From Apteryx mantelli (taxonomy: Eukaryota; Chordata; Aves; Apterygiformes; Apterygidae): a stretch of DNA of 64,000 nt. The notes below the pieces were generated by a model. It saw only the letters and a program-made list of their open reading frames with translations, was not told the DNA's origin and did no database searches. Within the stretch, counting starts at the first letter, position 1. Each line of letters begins with the position of its first letter. Positions 33,701 to 47,000 of the stretch are shown here, piece after piece. The DNA is taken from positions 143,152,288 to 143,216,287 of the forward strand of contig NC_089978.1 of the NCBI RefSeq assembly GCF_036417845.1. Direction: 5' to 3'. A program made the position numbers and the translations under genes.

Positions 33701-36700
33701 TTTCTTCCACAAGTGTAACTGATAGGTGGCTTTGTTTTGTCTCCTTGTGTACCTTCTTCTGTCTAAAAACACTTTTGAAATCTTATGTGTAGGGAAAATT
33801 TAGGACTGAATATCTAAATCCTGCAACCAGCCTACCTCAGGGAAGGATCTGATTATGATCTGCTTCAGAGCTCTAAATTTGGGCAACCTTAAATCAGAGG
33901 TCACAGTTGCCTCTGAGTTGTGTTTCTTGGGTTACACCTTGTTAAACAGAAGCCTTCTGATTCTGCTTCTGGTACACTGGTCTGAAAAGGGCAACTACAT
34001 GGATGGCAAACCACTGGGAGAGCTAAATCACACCTGTTGTACTGAATTGTTCATCTGAGAATACTCTTGATGTGTATTGCTGTTACAGATGGTTTATTAC
34101 ATATGAGCTCAGATTACAGAACTACTAATCACCTGCTTAAAATAGGTTGAGGGGAAATAAAAAGTATCAGAAAGATTTTACAGAATTAATGGGGCAAACT
34201 TGATGCCACTGCCACAACTCCAGATTTAGACTAATATCACTACAGTTACATTACCAAATACATCTCCTTTGTGGGTATGCCATGGACCCCTGAAATCTGT
34301 TTGAAATATGTAATCAAATGACTATAATGTAATTTCCTCCCCATATATATCTCATTTTGTTTCAACTTCTGCACGTCAGCTTCAGGGTGTTTGGTTTGAC
34401 TTTTTTCTCACACTACTTTTGAGGGAGAATAACTCTATTGAATGCAGGAGTTATCCCGGATATTATCCCGGATTTGCACTGGTATAGAATAAGGATGAGT
34501 TTTATTATCTCTTCTCACTCTACAATGCACTGTGAGCCTGTGCTGGTATAAATACTTGCATATATCAGGTTAAGACAGAAAAGAACTTACCCCTCTGTCA
34601 TTTATTTCTAGAAATACGATTTTTAACAATTGCAGTAGGGGGGTTATTTGTACAAACTTGGTACTGATCCACTCAAGAATATTTTTTTCCTTTAAAGCAA
34701 TACAGATGATGCACAAAATCTTGAAGGTTTCTGACTTCTCAGTAAAAGCACAGCTTAAGAACAGCAGGATCCCTCTTCCCATGAATCAAATCAATACTTT
34801 CTCCATACAGCGATTCCTGTAAAATCAGATCCTGAATTCTTTAGACAGGTAACTCTTCCAGAGCAATCAACAGGAGTTCCCCCCTGCCCTTTAAACAGAA
34901 AATAGACACATATTTTGCCTAATTTTTGAAAAAAGACACTATGGCATCTTGGATATCAGAGAAAAAGAAATATTCTATTTCAAGGCATGCAAGCCATTTG
35001 CATGAGTTACAGAATACTCTTCCAAGTTTTGCAAAGCATCACATAGCAACAGAAAAGAATACCAGTTCAACAAATTAAAACCCAGACTCATCATATAAAT
35101 TGCAACTTACTTAAAGATAGCAATTCTTTGTTTTAGATTCATAACCATCAAGTAATAAATTCAGTAGTTATTACTCAGGCAAAACTCCGCGTGACCTTCT
35201 TGGAGTTTTGCCTGGATGAACACTGTGGTAAACTGCTCCTTGGGCTGCAGTCATGCAAACTGTTACTCGTGATTCATTTTACTGCTGTGAGAAGCATGTC
35301 AATGGAGTTGCTCATCACAGGAAGGTTAATCACTTTTTTAAGGGGTTACAGGACAGCAATTTTAGCCATTATTTTTCATGGGGCTATTTTTTTTTAGCCA
35401 GCGTGATTTAGTTGGGTGCAAGGCCATCTTGTGCTCTAGTGGAATTCACCAGCCACAAATGAGGGATAAAATGTTGCCTGTGTTGTGAGATTTTAAAATG
35501 GTTGGGTTTGTTCCACGTTCAAAAGAATCTCTAACAAAGGTAGAAAAATAACATGACAATAGGCGCTCTCAGCTCCATCTGGGCTGAGAGATGTGTCCTA
35601 AATTTGGACCAGATTTACACTTGCTTATACTAGTGTAAATCCATATTAACCCCACGGAAGTCAGGAGAGCTGGTCTGGATTTACAGGATGTTACTATGAA
35701 CAAACTTAACCTCTGCTCAGCATAGTCACAGCATTCCCAAAAGCAAGTGCAGGAGAAGAAATTAATGTAAAGTCCTAGGAGAACCCATGTGTCTGTTTAG
35801 GCAATAATGCCAATTTTCTTGCTCTGTGTTACACTGGGGGCAATTCTGGAGTAATTCATAGAAGCCTCCAGCATCAGTTTGGACTGATGGCTCTGTGAGA
35901 GCAAAATTTGCCTGTAGCCCTGGCATGCCACTGTGCTAAACCCTTAAGGGTTTAGGGTGAATAGGGCCTCAAGTCCCCAAAGGCTGTGAAGAACAGGGAG
36001 TCCTCTAGGATCTGAAGTCCAAACCGTTATATGCTCAGCTGTGTGTAGCATGGAGATAATCCTCTGTGCTTTGCTGTGCTCCATCTCTCCAGTCAGTTGC
36101 GCTGGTTAAAATTTATAAGCAACTTGCAAGCACAGCTCCGTGTAGAGAACGTTACAGTTTTCAGTAAAGAGATTAAAAAACACAGATAATGGTGGTGACA
36201 CGTACCAGCCAAGTCAGCCTCTAATCCAAAGGGTGAAAGAGACTAATAAAACACAGAATCCATTTTAAAATACTTTGACAATGCTCTCTAGTTTTCTACA
36301 TAGCTATTATTAGCTCGCAATTTCCTGCAGACATCCTGGTAGCTGTAGACCTTGAGGAAAAAGCTGAAAAAGGAGAGGAGTAGTGGCTTTGTGAATCAAT
36401 TTAAAAAAAACACATTCCATGAATACGGGTGATCTGGAAGAGATCTGCAGAGATGGTTAAAAAAAGTTAAAGCAGGTGATCAAGGCATGGGGTAGTGGTA
36501 GACAGCTGACACTGATACAAAATGGAGAAGTACAGAGATGCATCATTGTGAAAAATCTTGAAAGTGAGAAGTTGGAATGTGAAACAATAGAAAAGTTTTT
36601 CCCTTCCGCCCAGTCGCTGTGCTTCAGACATGATCTGGCAGGGTCATGCCACCTCTGCTGCTCAGTCTTCAGCATCTGGTCTGCAGAGGTTACTCACAAG

Positions 36701-37255
36701 GAGGGCAGCTGTAGTAATGCTGTTACTATAAGGGTATTTATCCATTTGAGAGTCATCCTGAAACCAAAAAATCGATGCAAAGAGATTACTGGTCAGATAC
36801 TACAGACTTCAGAAGTGGTTGTTGTGAGGGCTAGTATTAGTTACAAATTATTACAAACAGTGGAAGATCCAAGCTAGTCTGGCAAGGGCAACTTCTGTCT
36901 AATGTTAAATAAATTTCAGTCACTGCTGCACTGTATTTGTATCATAAGGCTATAGATAAAATGGAAAATTTTCCCTTTTACCCAGGGAGAAAATTTCTTA
37001 CTGAAGCAGGAGGTGAAATACCCTTTTATGACATTTCCTTTTCAAAATCTTTGCAGATTACTTTAAGAGAATAGGAGATTCACCTCTTACAAGCTCTGTT
37101 GCACCAAAGGCCACATGGATGCCTGGAACCTGAGTCATTCTGGAATTTCTTGCAAGTGTCTTTGGCTTCCTAGAGCAGCATTTCTGTCCTTTGTTGCCTC
37201 CTTAGGGGGTCATTCACTTCTGATCTGAAAAGCTGCCTATTAACACAGCCTCAGG
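33701..37255. other. Intergenic DNA upstream of UPK3A, no gene seen
   Basis: No KIAA0930 exon (the human head-to-head neighbour) was recognised. It contains a 12-base duplication at about 34452-34475 (TTATCCCGGAT twice) and a palindromic repeat remnant at 35605-35695. A frame of 133 codons at 36476-36877 lacks motifs. Confidence 0.45.
35605..35695. repeat. Remnant of an old palindromic repeat
   Basis: GTGTAAATCCA at 35633-35643 and TGGATTTACA at 35677-35686 form inverted arms around a CCACGGAAGTCAGG centre. This is the same layout as the CCATTGA-centred element at 18.6 kb. Confidence 0.5.
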
Positions 37256-37258
37256 GTT

Positions 37259-37342
37259 CATTTTCTGGGCCTCTCTTCCTTTTTTCTGGGTCTCTCTTCC
37301 TTTTTTCCTAATCATTTTCTGGGGCTCTCTTCCTTTTCTCCT
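37259..37342. repeat. Minisatellite, three pyrimidine-rich copies
   Basis: Three imperfect copies of a TTTTCTGGGNCTCTCTTCCT unit, the last two separated by a short CCTAATCA insert. Confidence 0.85.
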
Positions 37343-40300
37343 AAAAAATAAAATTCCTTAGCCTGTACAGATTATGAATCTCGGAAAGAACTCTGCAAAC
37401 CACTTTGTCGAAAAGGGACTGGCGCGATGAAGATAAGCCCGATCCTCCATTCTTTCAGCACAAGAACAGACTTATGGGCTGAGCAGGGGTCCCATCTGTG
37501 CACAGATCTGAGCAGCATGACTCACTGAACCATTGATAGCCTTAAATTAGAAATCTTTCATGTGTCCGTAAGGAAATATGAAGGCTCAGTTATTAAGATG
37601 GGATCTTGGAATTTATTTTATCATCTGGTGACAATTAATTTTGTGCAAACCTGAAAGCTCAAGCAATGGCAATGTCAGGAAGGGAAAAAGAGCTTTATAC
37701 ATAAGAAATCAGAGTCGCACCATTCTCTAATATAAACTGGCACAGCTCCATTGAAGTAAATTTCTTACAAGCAGAGAAACTGGTCTTGCTTGCATTCCAC
37801 TCAGAAGTCACGTCCCAGATCTTAGCACTGCAGTAAACCCCAAACAATCTCACAATACTAAAACATCTGTGGCTTGGAGAAGCCAAAGGTTAAAATGAAA
37901 GGTCCTTTTGTTATGCTGAAGTTATTGTTTTCTTTGCCGAGGAAATGTCTTACAATCTACAATTATCTGCTTGAACTTTCATTTCATACTGCTAAGAACC
38001 ACCAAGAAATGCTTTTATTTATGAGAGTCCTGGGCTTACGTGACTGTATAGCTGTCCCTAATAAAGCACAAGCACCTTTTTTTTGCTGCACTCTTCTCAG
38101 ACTGCCCCTTGTGACAGGTCATTTGTACCAGGCAGGTCAATAGATCAGTCCCCCATTTCTTCACTTACAAAATGACAATAATAGTTTCCTACTTCAGTAA
38201 ATCCATTATTGATTGAGGAGCTTGTTCTAAAAAACATCAGTTGCAACTAGGAGTCACACTGGTGTAAAAGAGGGGAAGAGAGAAGTCATCTTTGGTAATT
38301 CAAAGTGCTTTGATAATTGCATATTATATCTATGACCAAAGTAATATGGATTTTGATGAAGAACTAAGCAAAGGTGATGAGGGATGGAGTTCATCTTCCT
38401 GACCTATGAACTGGCTACATTCCCTAGGCTGCAGTTTCTTTTGCTGGCTTCATGCAAGAATGGATCCTAACTCGTTCCCCAAAGTAACTTTGCTGTGTTG
38501 GCATGACATGGGTCAATGCAACAACCCTTTCCGTGGCTGATGTGAGGAAGCAGGCCTCTCAGTGGCAGAAGGAATGTAATCCCCTCCTCCTTGGTCTTCA
38601 TCATACAAATATTCAGGTGCATTGTGGAGCCTTTTACATTTAATTTTACCAGGTAAATAAAAATCAATTTAGCTTTCTGTTTTTACATGCAAGACTGAAT
38701 TTTAATGGTATGACTTCATTAATACCTGAAGTTCACTTGAAAGGAATCTCCCTGTAAAGGCTAAAGAGCAGGCTCTTTACTCCTGAAGGTTTCTTTTATT
38801 AGGGCTAGGAACTTTTCTAAGGCTGGAGTCCTGAGCTATCACTTCATGGAGCTAGAGACTCAGCTGAAATTTGGTGCAATGACTGTGGCTTTATACGAAT
38901 GTGAAGTACACCCCAACCAGGCTCCTGTACTGATCAGCATGCCCAATTCCACTGCAATCAGACCAGTATAAAAGTTCTTTAACAAAATGGCCCATAATAT
39001 GGTAATTAAAATGAAAAATGCTTTCTCTTAGGACTTCCTTTACCCACTAAACCATAATCCCACCTGCTTATTCATTGTTCCAAGAAGGGGCGGGGGGGAA
39101 TACTGTTTTTGACTACAGTCTTTAGGTTGTAGCTTAGATTGTGAGCTAAATTCTGGTAAAATACTGTTTGCAATTGCTGTTTGAATTGCCGTTGAACAAA
39201 CAGGAAAAAAAACTAAAAACAGAACCACCCACTAAAGAGAATAATCTGGATCAGACATTGCTTGCTTGGGGTGCTCATTTTTCAGACTGTGTCACAGAAA
39301 TTCCCCATTCATTGACCTTCCCACAGCTATAAAAGGGCTTTGTGAGAGTTCTGATACATGGGTCCTTGCTCTTCATATCCACGGTGCCAATGCAGGCTGT
39401 GCAGAAAGATGGAGTAATCTACAACGTTAGGTACTGAATGCCCATCTGCTGCTAGTCAAAATTTATGTTCCATAGAGCGCCCATATTCCTGGTTACTTAT
39501 GCTCTTGTTGTTTGAGAATGCTGCCCTCTATCATATTGATATATAGATACCTGCTGATAAAGTTTAAATTGCTTGATTTCATCTCAGTATTTTCTCCTCT
39601 CCAGTATTCAAGGAGCTATATTATACAGAATAGGCTTTTGTGTAACAACCGTATGTTCATCTTTTAATCTATTCAGATTAAGAGCCACAAGAACACAACA
39701 GGTTGGAATGCTGCCAGCCCTGCACTGAGTTTTGTCTGTAAATCAATGAGCAGCATCAAAATGTTGCTTTTTTAAAACCGTTAATTCTCATGGCATGATA
39801 ACAGTATACAGCATCTTCTCACAGACATCCTCTTCTTGAGAATTGCCCAATATGTATTTTGATACACAAATACAGCTGGAACATGAATAGAAAAAAAAGA
39901 CTTTGAGGGAAAAGGATCCTGATATTAGGTAGACTACCGTGATTCATAATTGCGTTAGGGAAGGGAGAGAAACACTGGACCTACTTATGTTTGTCTGATT
40001 TCCAGTTTAACACTGCATTTACAGTTTCAACTTATAGTAGGCCGAGATTCAGTGCATTTCTACAGCTCCTTTGAGAGTATGTGCATGGTGCATGTGCATG
40101 GGAATAAATAGCTTTGGTCAGCAATTCAAGGCTGAAGAAAAGCCAGTCTGATGCTATAGAAGGCACTTGCAAAAATACATTTATCATTTCTGCAACACTG
40201 AAGAGTGAAACAGTCATTCAAGAAACAATGTAAAAAAGAGAAAGCAGTGTTCTTCCTGACTCATATGCCTCAGATGTTCTGAGCTATCAGTTGAAGTTAG

Positions 40301-43300
40301 TGGCAAGTCTCAGTTAATAATTGATCACAGGCAGGATTCAGTGTAAACAGCTGCAGTGGGAGTGATGTGATAGATAAAATATTGGAATTTCAGTTATGCT
40401 GGTGTAAGTTCCTTTACAGTCAATAGGTTTAACCCTAGACCCCTGTAAGTTAGGATAAAAATGAATGAGTAATTCTATTTTATCATAAAAAGTTTTTATA
40501 AAGAAAGTAAGCATGGCTGTGACCAATGTCTAAATGGGGAAACTGAGACCTGGTAAAGTGCACTGACTTACCTGGGGTACTGCAATAGTAAAGAATGCCC
40601 AAATTTCAAGTTTCATGGCTCCCAGGCCAGCATCAAATGGACTGGGCTGATTCCACTGCAAATTTATTTCAGAGAGCTTTTTGATAAGGTATTTTTACTT
40701 AACTTGATAGGCAGAAACTTTTTAAAAACTTCTTTCTCCTCTTAATGCACTGTTTAAATGGGACTCAGTAAGAGGCATCTTGTTGGTACTTCCTGCTTTC
40801 TAAACAGTATTGGTTCCCACCCCATACCTTATCCTTGTCCCCCGCCTGCCCACCACCGCAATCCGTTTGTCTCAGCTCTCAGTTGTTAATTACTCCCTCA
40901 AGAGTTGCTCTGTAATTAAAACCAGGAATGAGGATCCAAAATATGACACCTAGGTAGTGACCCCCTCCAAAATCAAGCTATTTCTATTTTTCAGCTGGCC
41001 ACCTATAAAATAGGAATAAAAATCTTCTCTCTCAGCTCTTGTCTATTCAAATTACAGATGTTTGGGGGAAAGATTATCTTTTATATGTACATGTAATACT
41101 TAGTACTAGTCTTTAAAAGAAGAATTAGACTCCAGTGTAACAATTCACTGGTCAAGTTTGCACAGTGTACAGAGCTCAAACTCACTTTCAATTTCCAAGC
41201 CTTCGTGCATGGAACGTCTGAAAAGAAAGTCCTTACTATACAGCTTGTCATATCTTTCCTTTTTTTTAGTGCCAAATAAAAGCTAGCTCTAAGCTATAGA
41301 GACTTACAGAATCATCAGTACCTTGGCAGAGAGGCAATAAATTTTTATATTCTGTTCTATATATTTCTTAATGTCTGAACAAGCAAGCTAATTTGCCACA
41401 GGACTGTTCATCTGAATTTACGTGAGGAGCAAATTTTAGTAGGACCATGGTACTGGGAACCAGGTGTATCTCCAGGGCAGAAGTGCTAACTAGTGCACCA
41501 CACCTTCACTCAAACTGCCTAAATCAACCAGTGTTACCAGAAAACAATTTTCCCCGCACCCCTCAGATTATGCATGTACCCCATATCAAAATGGTATCGG
41601 AGGCTGCCAAGGCCTGTCCCCACAGAGGTGCCTGATGCCTGGGTCTGGGGCTGCCCCCGGCTCTGTCAAACGTGTATAAGCTTTCCACTCCTCTTTTAGT
41701 TTGGCTGTAATTCTTGTTCTGCTAGATAGACCAGACTGGTTCATTGTTAGCTTTCTCATTTTGCATTCTTAAGATATTTTCTCTTACCTTTGTTAAATAT
41801 TCAGGAGAAAAGCACAACTCCAGGCCATCTCTGTTTGGTGGAATTACTCAGTTTCAGCAGAGGTAATTCTAAAAGTCCAGCATCCCAGATCATTATAAAC
41901 ATTAAGGAGCAGTGTGCTATTCTAACTTCAAATACTTAAAGTGGAAGTGAAATAAACCCAGTTCCTTCATTCACAGTGCCTGGTATGACAAATGTGTCAC
42001 TGGTGACTGCATGGGGATAATCACAGGTAATCAGTAAGTTGCTGTGATTTACCAAGTTCCAGCTTGTCAGCTGAGCCATGTGAACTGAATGTATGTCATC
42101 TCCTAGGCCTCTGCAATTGTGGAGTAAAATGAGTTAACTTGAACCACTTAACCTGACATGTTTCATTACACATCAGCAACAGAGTAAAAGCACATTATGC
42201 TGCCAGTTAATGCAACTCATTTGATGAATAGTAGCACATTAAAATGGGGAAACTTGGTCTCTCACAACTATCTATACACATGGATTACACATCAATCACA
42301 ATGGTAATTTCAAGAGAGAGAAAAAAAAAACTGTTTCAATTTCTAGTTCTTCTACTTTAAAAAAGTATTATGTTTAGCTTAGCACTCAACTAGCCTGACA
42401 ACTTCACGTCCCCTCCAGCTTCCTCTCCCTGCAACTATCTCCCAATAATCCCACATTTCAGTCAGACCCTCACAATACCTTTAAGTGACTTCTCTTTCTA
42501 AGATTTGCAAGGGGCTGTTCACTGCTGGGAAATTTTCTTCCAACTCCACAGCATACCTTCCGCTGGGGAAGGAGGTAGAGCAGAAAGCAGTGGCACAAGA
42601 CTTCTTGCACCAGTTTAGCATCATAGAACAACCCAGTTATCCATCTAGGAAGGCTTTATGCCCCCAGTATTGCCAGAGACACACAAGATTCAGCAGGCTT
42701 AAGGAGCAACTCCTTAGATTTCAGAAATGAGAAAGAAGGAAAGAGAATAAACAAGCAAAAATATATAGCATGTATATCTAGAAATGATTTTTTAAAGTGA
42801 ATGAGTCCTTTAAAACTGCATTGAAACAGAGCTGGCAAATTCAAACTTAAGAACTGTAACACGAACCAATAGTTCTGGTATTCCATTATCCTGTCCGCTA
42901 GTGGTGACTCAGGTGTCTACAGGAACAAAAAAGGAAAGCTCCAAACCTGTACTCAGAAGAGCTCCATCAGGCAAAGCTTGATTTATGCCCTGAAGCACAT
43001 CTCACATGGTGGTTATTCATTTGCCTTTTAAAGGGTTACATTTCATCTTCTGTTATTTATGCATTTCTGTTCCACTTTCCATTATTCTCAGTTCTTCTGC
43101 TAACAAAGAATCCCACATACCAAGGAAGGCTGCATATCATAGATCTTTATTACATCAGGTTTTCTGTGAGTGGACTTAGCCTGCATAGACCTGGAGTATC
43201 CTCTTTAGAGTCAACTCTCCTTCATGCTATGGATATATGGGACACAACATATTTTTTTTTAAATAAGAACCATCCAGCAGCTCAGGCATTTTCAGCTGTA

Positions 43301-43989
43301 TCACAGACATACAGTCCTGCTTGGTCAAGACAATTTTTCTACTAAAAGCTGGCTAGTGACATTCACACTGACATGCAGGAATTTGGACAATGTTTGTATT
43401 ACAGGCCTAACGTTATCATGCATAGCCTTCTATGTTCAATCCTAAAGTACCTTGCTAATCAGGGGAGCAAAAATACATTTTAAAGTGTATCATTGATCTA
43501 GTTTTATAACAAGTCATTGCAACCATTCCAGGTGTTGGAATACATAGCAGCATATATCTATCATCAGCAATGACAGCATATATCCAACATCAACGTTAAT
43601 AGCACTTGCAAAACTAAAATGATGAGCTAAAACTCAGTGGAGCTACACAGATTTATACCAAGCATTATATCTGTAATCTCCTCCAAACTGTATTCCCTCT
43701 TAATTGACAGCAGTCTCTTAGATGTCCTGCAAACAGTGAGAGGGAAAGAGGCAGGGAAGGGAAAGGCAGAGCTGTATTTCCTTCACAGAGAAAGGTTTGA
43801 TGAAAGATGTTATACAGCACATGTGAGGGAGACAGACTTCTCAGCCTGTATAACGAACTTCCATAGAAAATAGCGAATGTCAGAAAATGAACCACCTTCC
43901 ATCCAAGAATGCAGCATATATAGCACCATTTATATAAAAAGAAATGCAAACAAAGCCTTACTGAAATAAAATGTTACTCTGCATGCATG
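37343..43989. other. Intergenic DNA, no gene seen
   Basis: AT-rich DNA without a supported exon chain. Weak relatives of the palindromic repeat occur around 37725-37770 (GCTCCATTGAAGTAAA) and 40390-40440 (GGTGTAAGTTCC...CAGTCAATAGG). Nothing else was recognised. Confidence 0.45.
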
Positions 43990-44025
43990 CTTTCTCACTG
44001 TTTCCTTAGGAAAACAGTGAGAAAG
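43990..44025. other. Inverted repeat able to form a hairpin
   Basis: The arms CTTTCTCACTGTTT (43990-44003) and AAACAGTGAGAAAG (44012-44025) pair perfectly over 14 bases around an 8-base centre. The CC/GG pair inside can extend the stem past a one-base bulge. The stem is too short for a typical pre-microRNA. Confidence 0.8.
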
Positions 44026-47000
44026 TGAATGAACCACACCTGCCAGATGTTCACTGAGTTCTTTGGTGCTGCCAATAACTCTTTAATAAGGCCTGTTGAA
44101 TAGGATAGGATAAAGCAGAACTTGCAAAAGAGATCTGTGGAGAGAAAGTGCTGGTGGAAGGAAGTTTTTGAAACCACAGAGATGAGGCCAAAAAGAGCTC
44201 CATGATGTCAAAAACAGAAAAAAGACAAAGTTCTCCACAATCAATGGCAAGGGAAGGCCAGCATGTACCAAGTCAAACCATTTTTCTCCACCTGTCAATT
44301 GTATTTGTCAAAGTACCTTACATATCCCAAACATAAGGTCTTGCTCCTGAGGCAAGAATTAGAAAGCAGAGGAGCAGCAAGAACCTATCAAACTACATGT
44401 CTGTGACTGGCATTGAGGTTGCCTCCATATCCCTTCCCACTGTCAGGGAGCAGAGTCAGTAACACTAAAGTGGTGCTGAGTCTTCAGCCAGGCTGTGGAA
44501 ACATGACACATCTCAGGCAGTGATGAATAAAACCAGCGTTGCCTGAAGAAGTGTTTCAAACTTGTAAACAAGGCAGTCAAGTGACAGTAGAAGAGAAATG
44601 GCTTTTGCAAAAAAGAATGGAGGAAGTTGCAAAGGTAATAGAGTAGTAAAAATCCAAACAGAAGCATACTGAGCTGTAGAAAATTTTCCAGCTCAAAGCC
44701 AAGCAGGTTGCAATTATATTCATAGCCAAGAACAAAAGTTTGGAATTATATATATTTTACCTTGAAATCAGAATAGAAAAATATTTTTTACATTATTGGA
44801 AATTTAATTCTCTATGTAGTATTCCCAAATGCCATACGTCCTGGTTCTGTGTCTCAGCTATCTCCCTAATTTACTGGGCTCTCCAGAGACATTTCCTGTC
44901 CTGTCCATCTGCCACATATCTCAGAGATGACTTCTGGGTGCTCCATAACCATGCTTTCTGCTATCTACCCCTACTCCTGCCCGCTATCTCCCAGGATTTA
45001 CCTGCCAGCTGGCAGTGCAATGGCCTGGGACTTCCCTAGCGGAGTCTGGGGCTCAAGTGTATCCAAAGGGTGTCGGCAGAAATGTCCTGGAGGAAGAGCA
45101 ACCACAGTGCCAGTGGGCCTTTCCAAGTCTTCAGCTTTGAGATTGGCTTTAACTAACTTACATAGTCATTTGTGAAAGGGGTAATCAAAAAAATGGTTAC
45201 TGATGAAGATCCAGGGAGGATGAAGTTGGTTAGAAGAGCACTGATCTCAACCTTAAGTACCAATGATGATAGTGACAAAGTGCAAGAACATTGATAAGTA
45301 GGATAAAGAACAGTATTTCTGCTGGCTTCAAATGAAGATTAAATGAATTCATAATAGAGAATTCAAACTGTACTGTTAATGGTTGAGAAATGATACTACA
45401 CAATTTTTAATAGAAAAATTAAATTTACTAATGATGAATAAGTACTTTGTGTGTGCTATTATTAATATAGATCCAGAACTTTTTAAAATCAATCTTACCA
45501 CAAGCTAAATTACAATTAACTTCAGTCAGACATTTATTTGAGCAAAAGCTAAGGAAGAACCAAGGGCTCTTTTGCATCATCTTTCCTTTAAAAAGAATTT
45601 GCCCTTACTCTGCAGATAGAGACATTAAGACATGTTAATAAAACATATGCAAAATAATACTAAATACTAAAGCACTGTAATATTTAATATTATTATTCCA
45701 GTGTCTAAATGTCATGAAATAATGAATACTACACTAATTATTTAATTAGATTAGAGGATCACTATTAAATGTCAAGACAAAGTTACTGGCAATATTTCTT
45801 TAATGAGTTGCCCTATATTATCTGTAAGTAGAATTGAATTGTTTTGCCAAAGCTTGCTTATGAAATTGTTTCCTCCCCCTTTGCCCCACCTTCTTAAAAT
45901 TCTCTTTGGGAATGCTGGGTTAGATGCCTGTGTTTAAGAGATGTGAGATCTCTGAAATAGGGTGTTGGTTCATAGCTCTGAAGTTCTTCACCTCTAGAAA
46001 CAAACCCAGAGTTCCACAGTCACCAGAATCTCATTTGAAGTCTAATTTATACGTATAGCTCTGAAGAGCCTTGCTTTTTACATGTGTGACTTTGTATGAG
46101 TGTTATTCACTGACATTCGTACACAGACATACTGCTGTCTGCCTCAGTGATATAAGCAGCAGTCTCAAAGCCAGGATTTTGGGAGAACCCGCTTGACATT
46201 AGTTAGCTGATAACCTAAGAAAATCATTTAAAGGTAGTTTCTACATCCAGGCTGACCAGCGTAAGGGTGAATCAACATTGTCAGGAATATAAATGCAGAT
46301 AAATATTTGTGAAGCTCAGATCAGAATTTCACCTTTTGTGCATGTGTCACTTTTTTGTAAATCAGAATTTCACCTGTTGTTTCTCTTTGCCTGTTATCAA
46401 ATGCCCATTGCTTGGTACTCTTCTGTCTTGTAGGCTTCTGGGGATACCAAACTAATGGAGTGTTCCATGCTGGAATTCACTTTATACCGTAACTGCAGAA
46501 CAGGATTATATCTCCCAGGAAAATCTCATATTTTTATTTCAAAAACATTTTTCTTTGATTGAAACAATGAGCACCTGATTGAAAGTCCACTGAAATGCAA
46601 AAATGATGTATCTTAAAAATAAAAAATAAAAAAATCAGAGAAGATCTTTAGAGATCAGAGTCTATAAAGATGCGTTTGAAAGAAATACATAAGCACTATA
46701 ACTATAAAAGATACTGTAATTCATCTTACCAGCATTATGAAATGGCTTATCTAAGGAAAAAAATAGTCTGAGAAAGCATAAGTATATTTGTTTTTATAGA
46801 GCATATTAGCTACACTGATCCCTCTTTAAGAGTTTCTCATCCAGCAAAGTTAGCATTCCCATTAACACTGAATATTCTCTTTTCCTCCTTTGTACCAAAA
46901 GATCAGATGATGGACAAAGACAGTTTGAGGACTGAAGATGCAGGGCTTAGTTATAACAGTCTTACCTTTATACAGCACTTTCTCATCCAACTTGCCTTAT

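Noticed and set aside
36476..36877. 133-codon plus-strand frame
   Set aside because: No recognisable content and no sign of exon structure.
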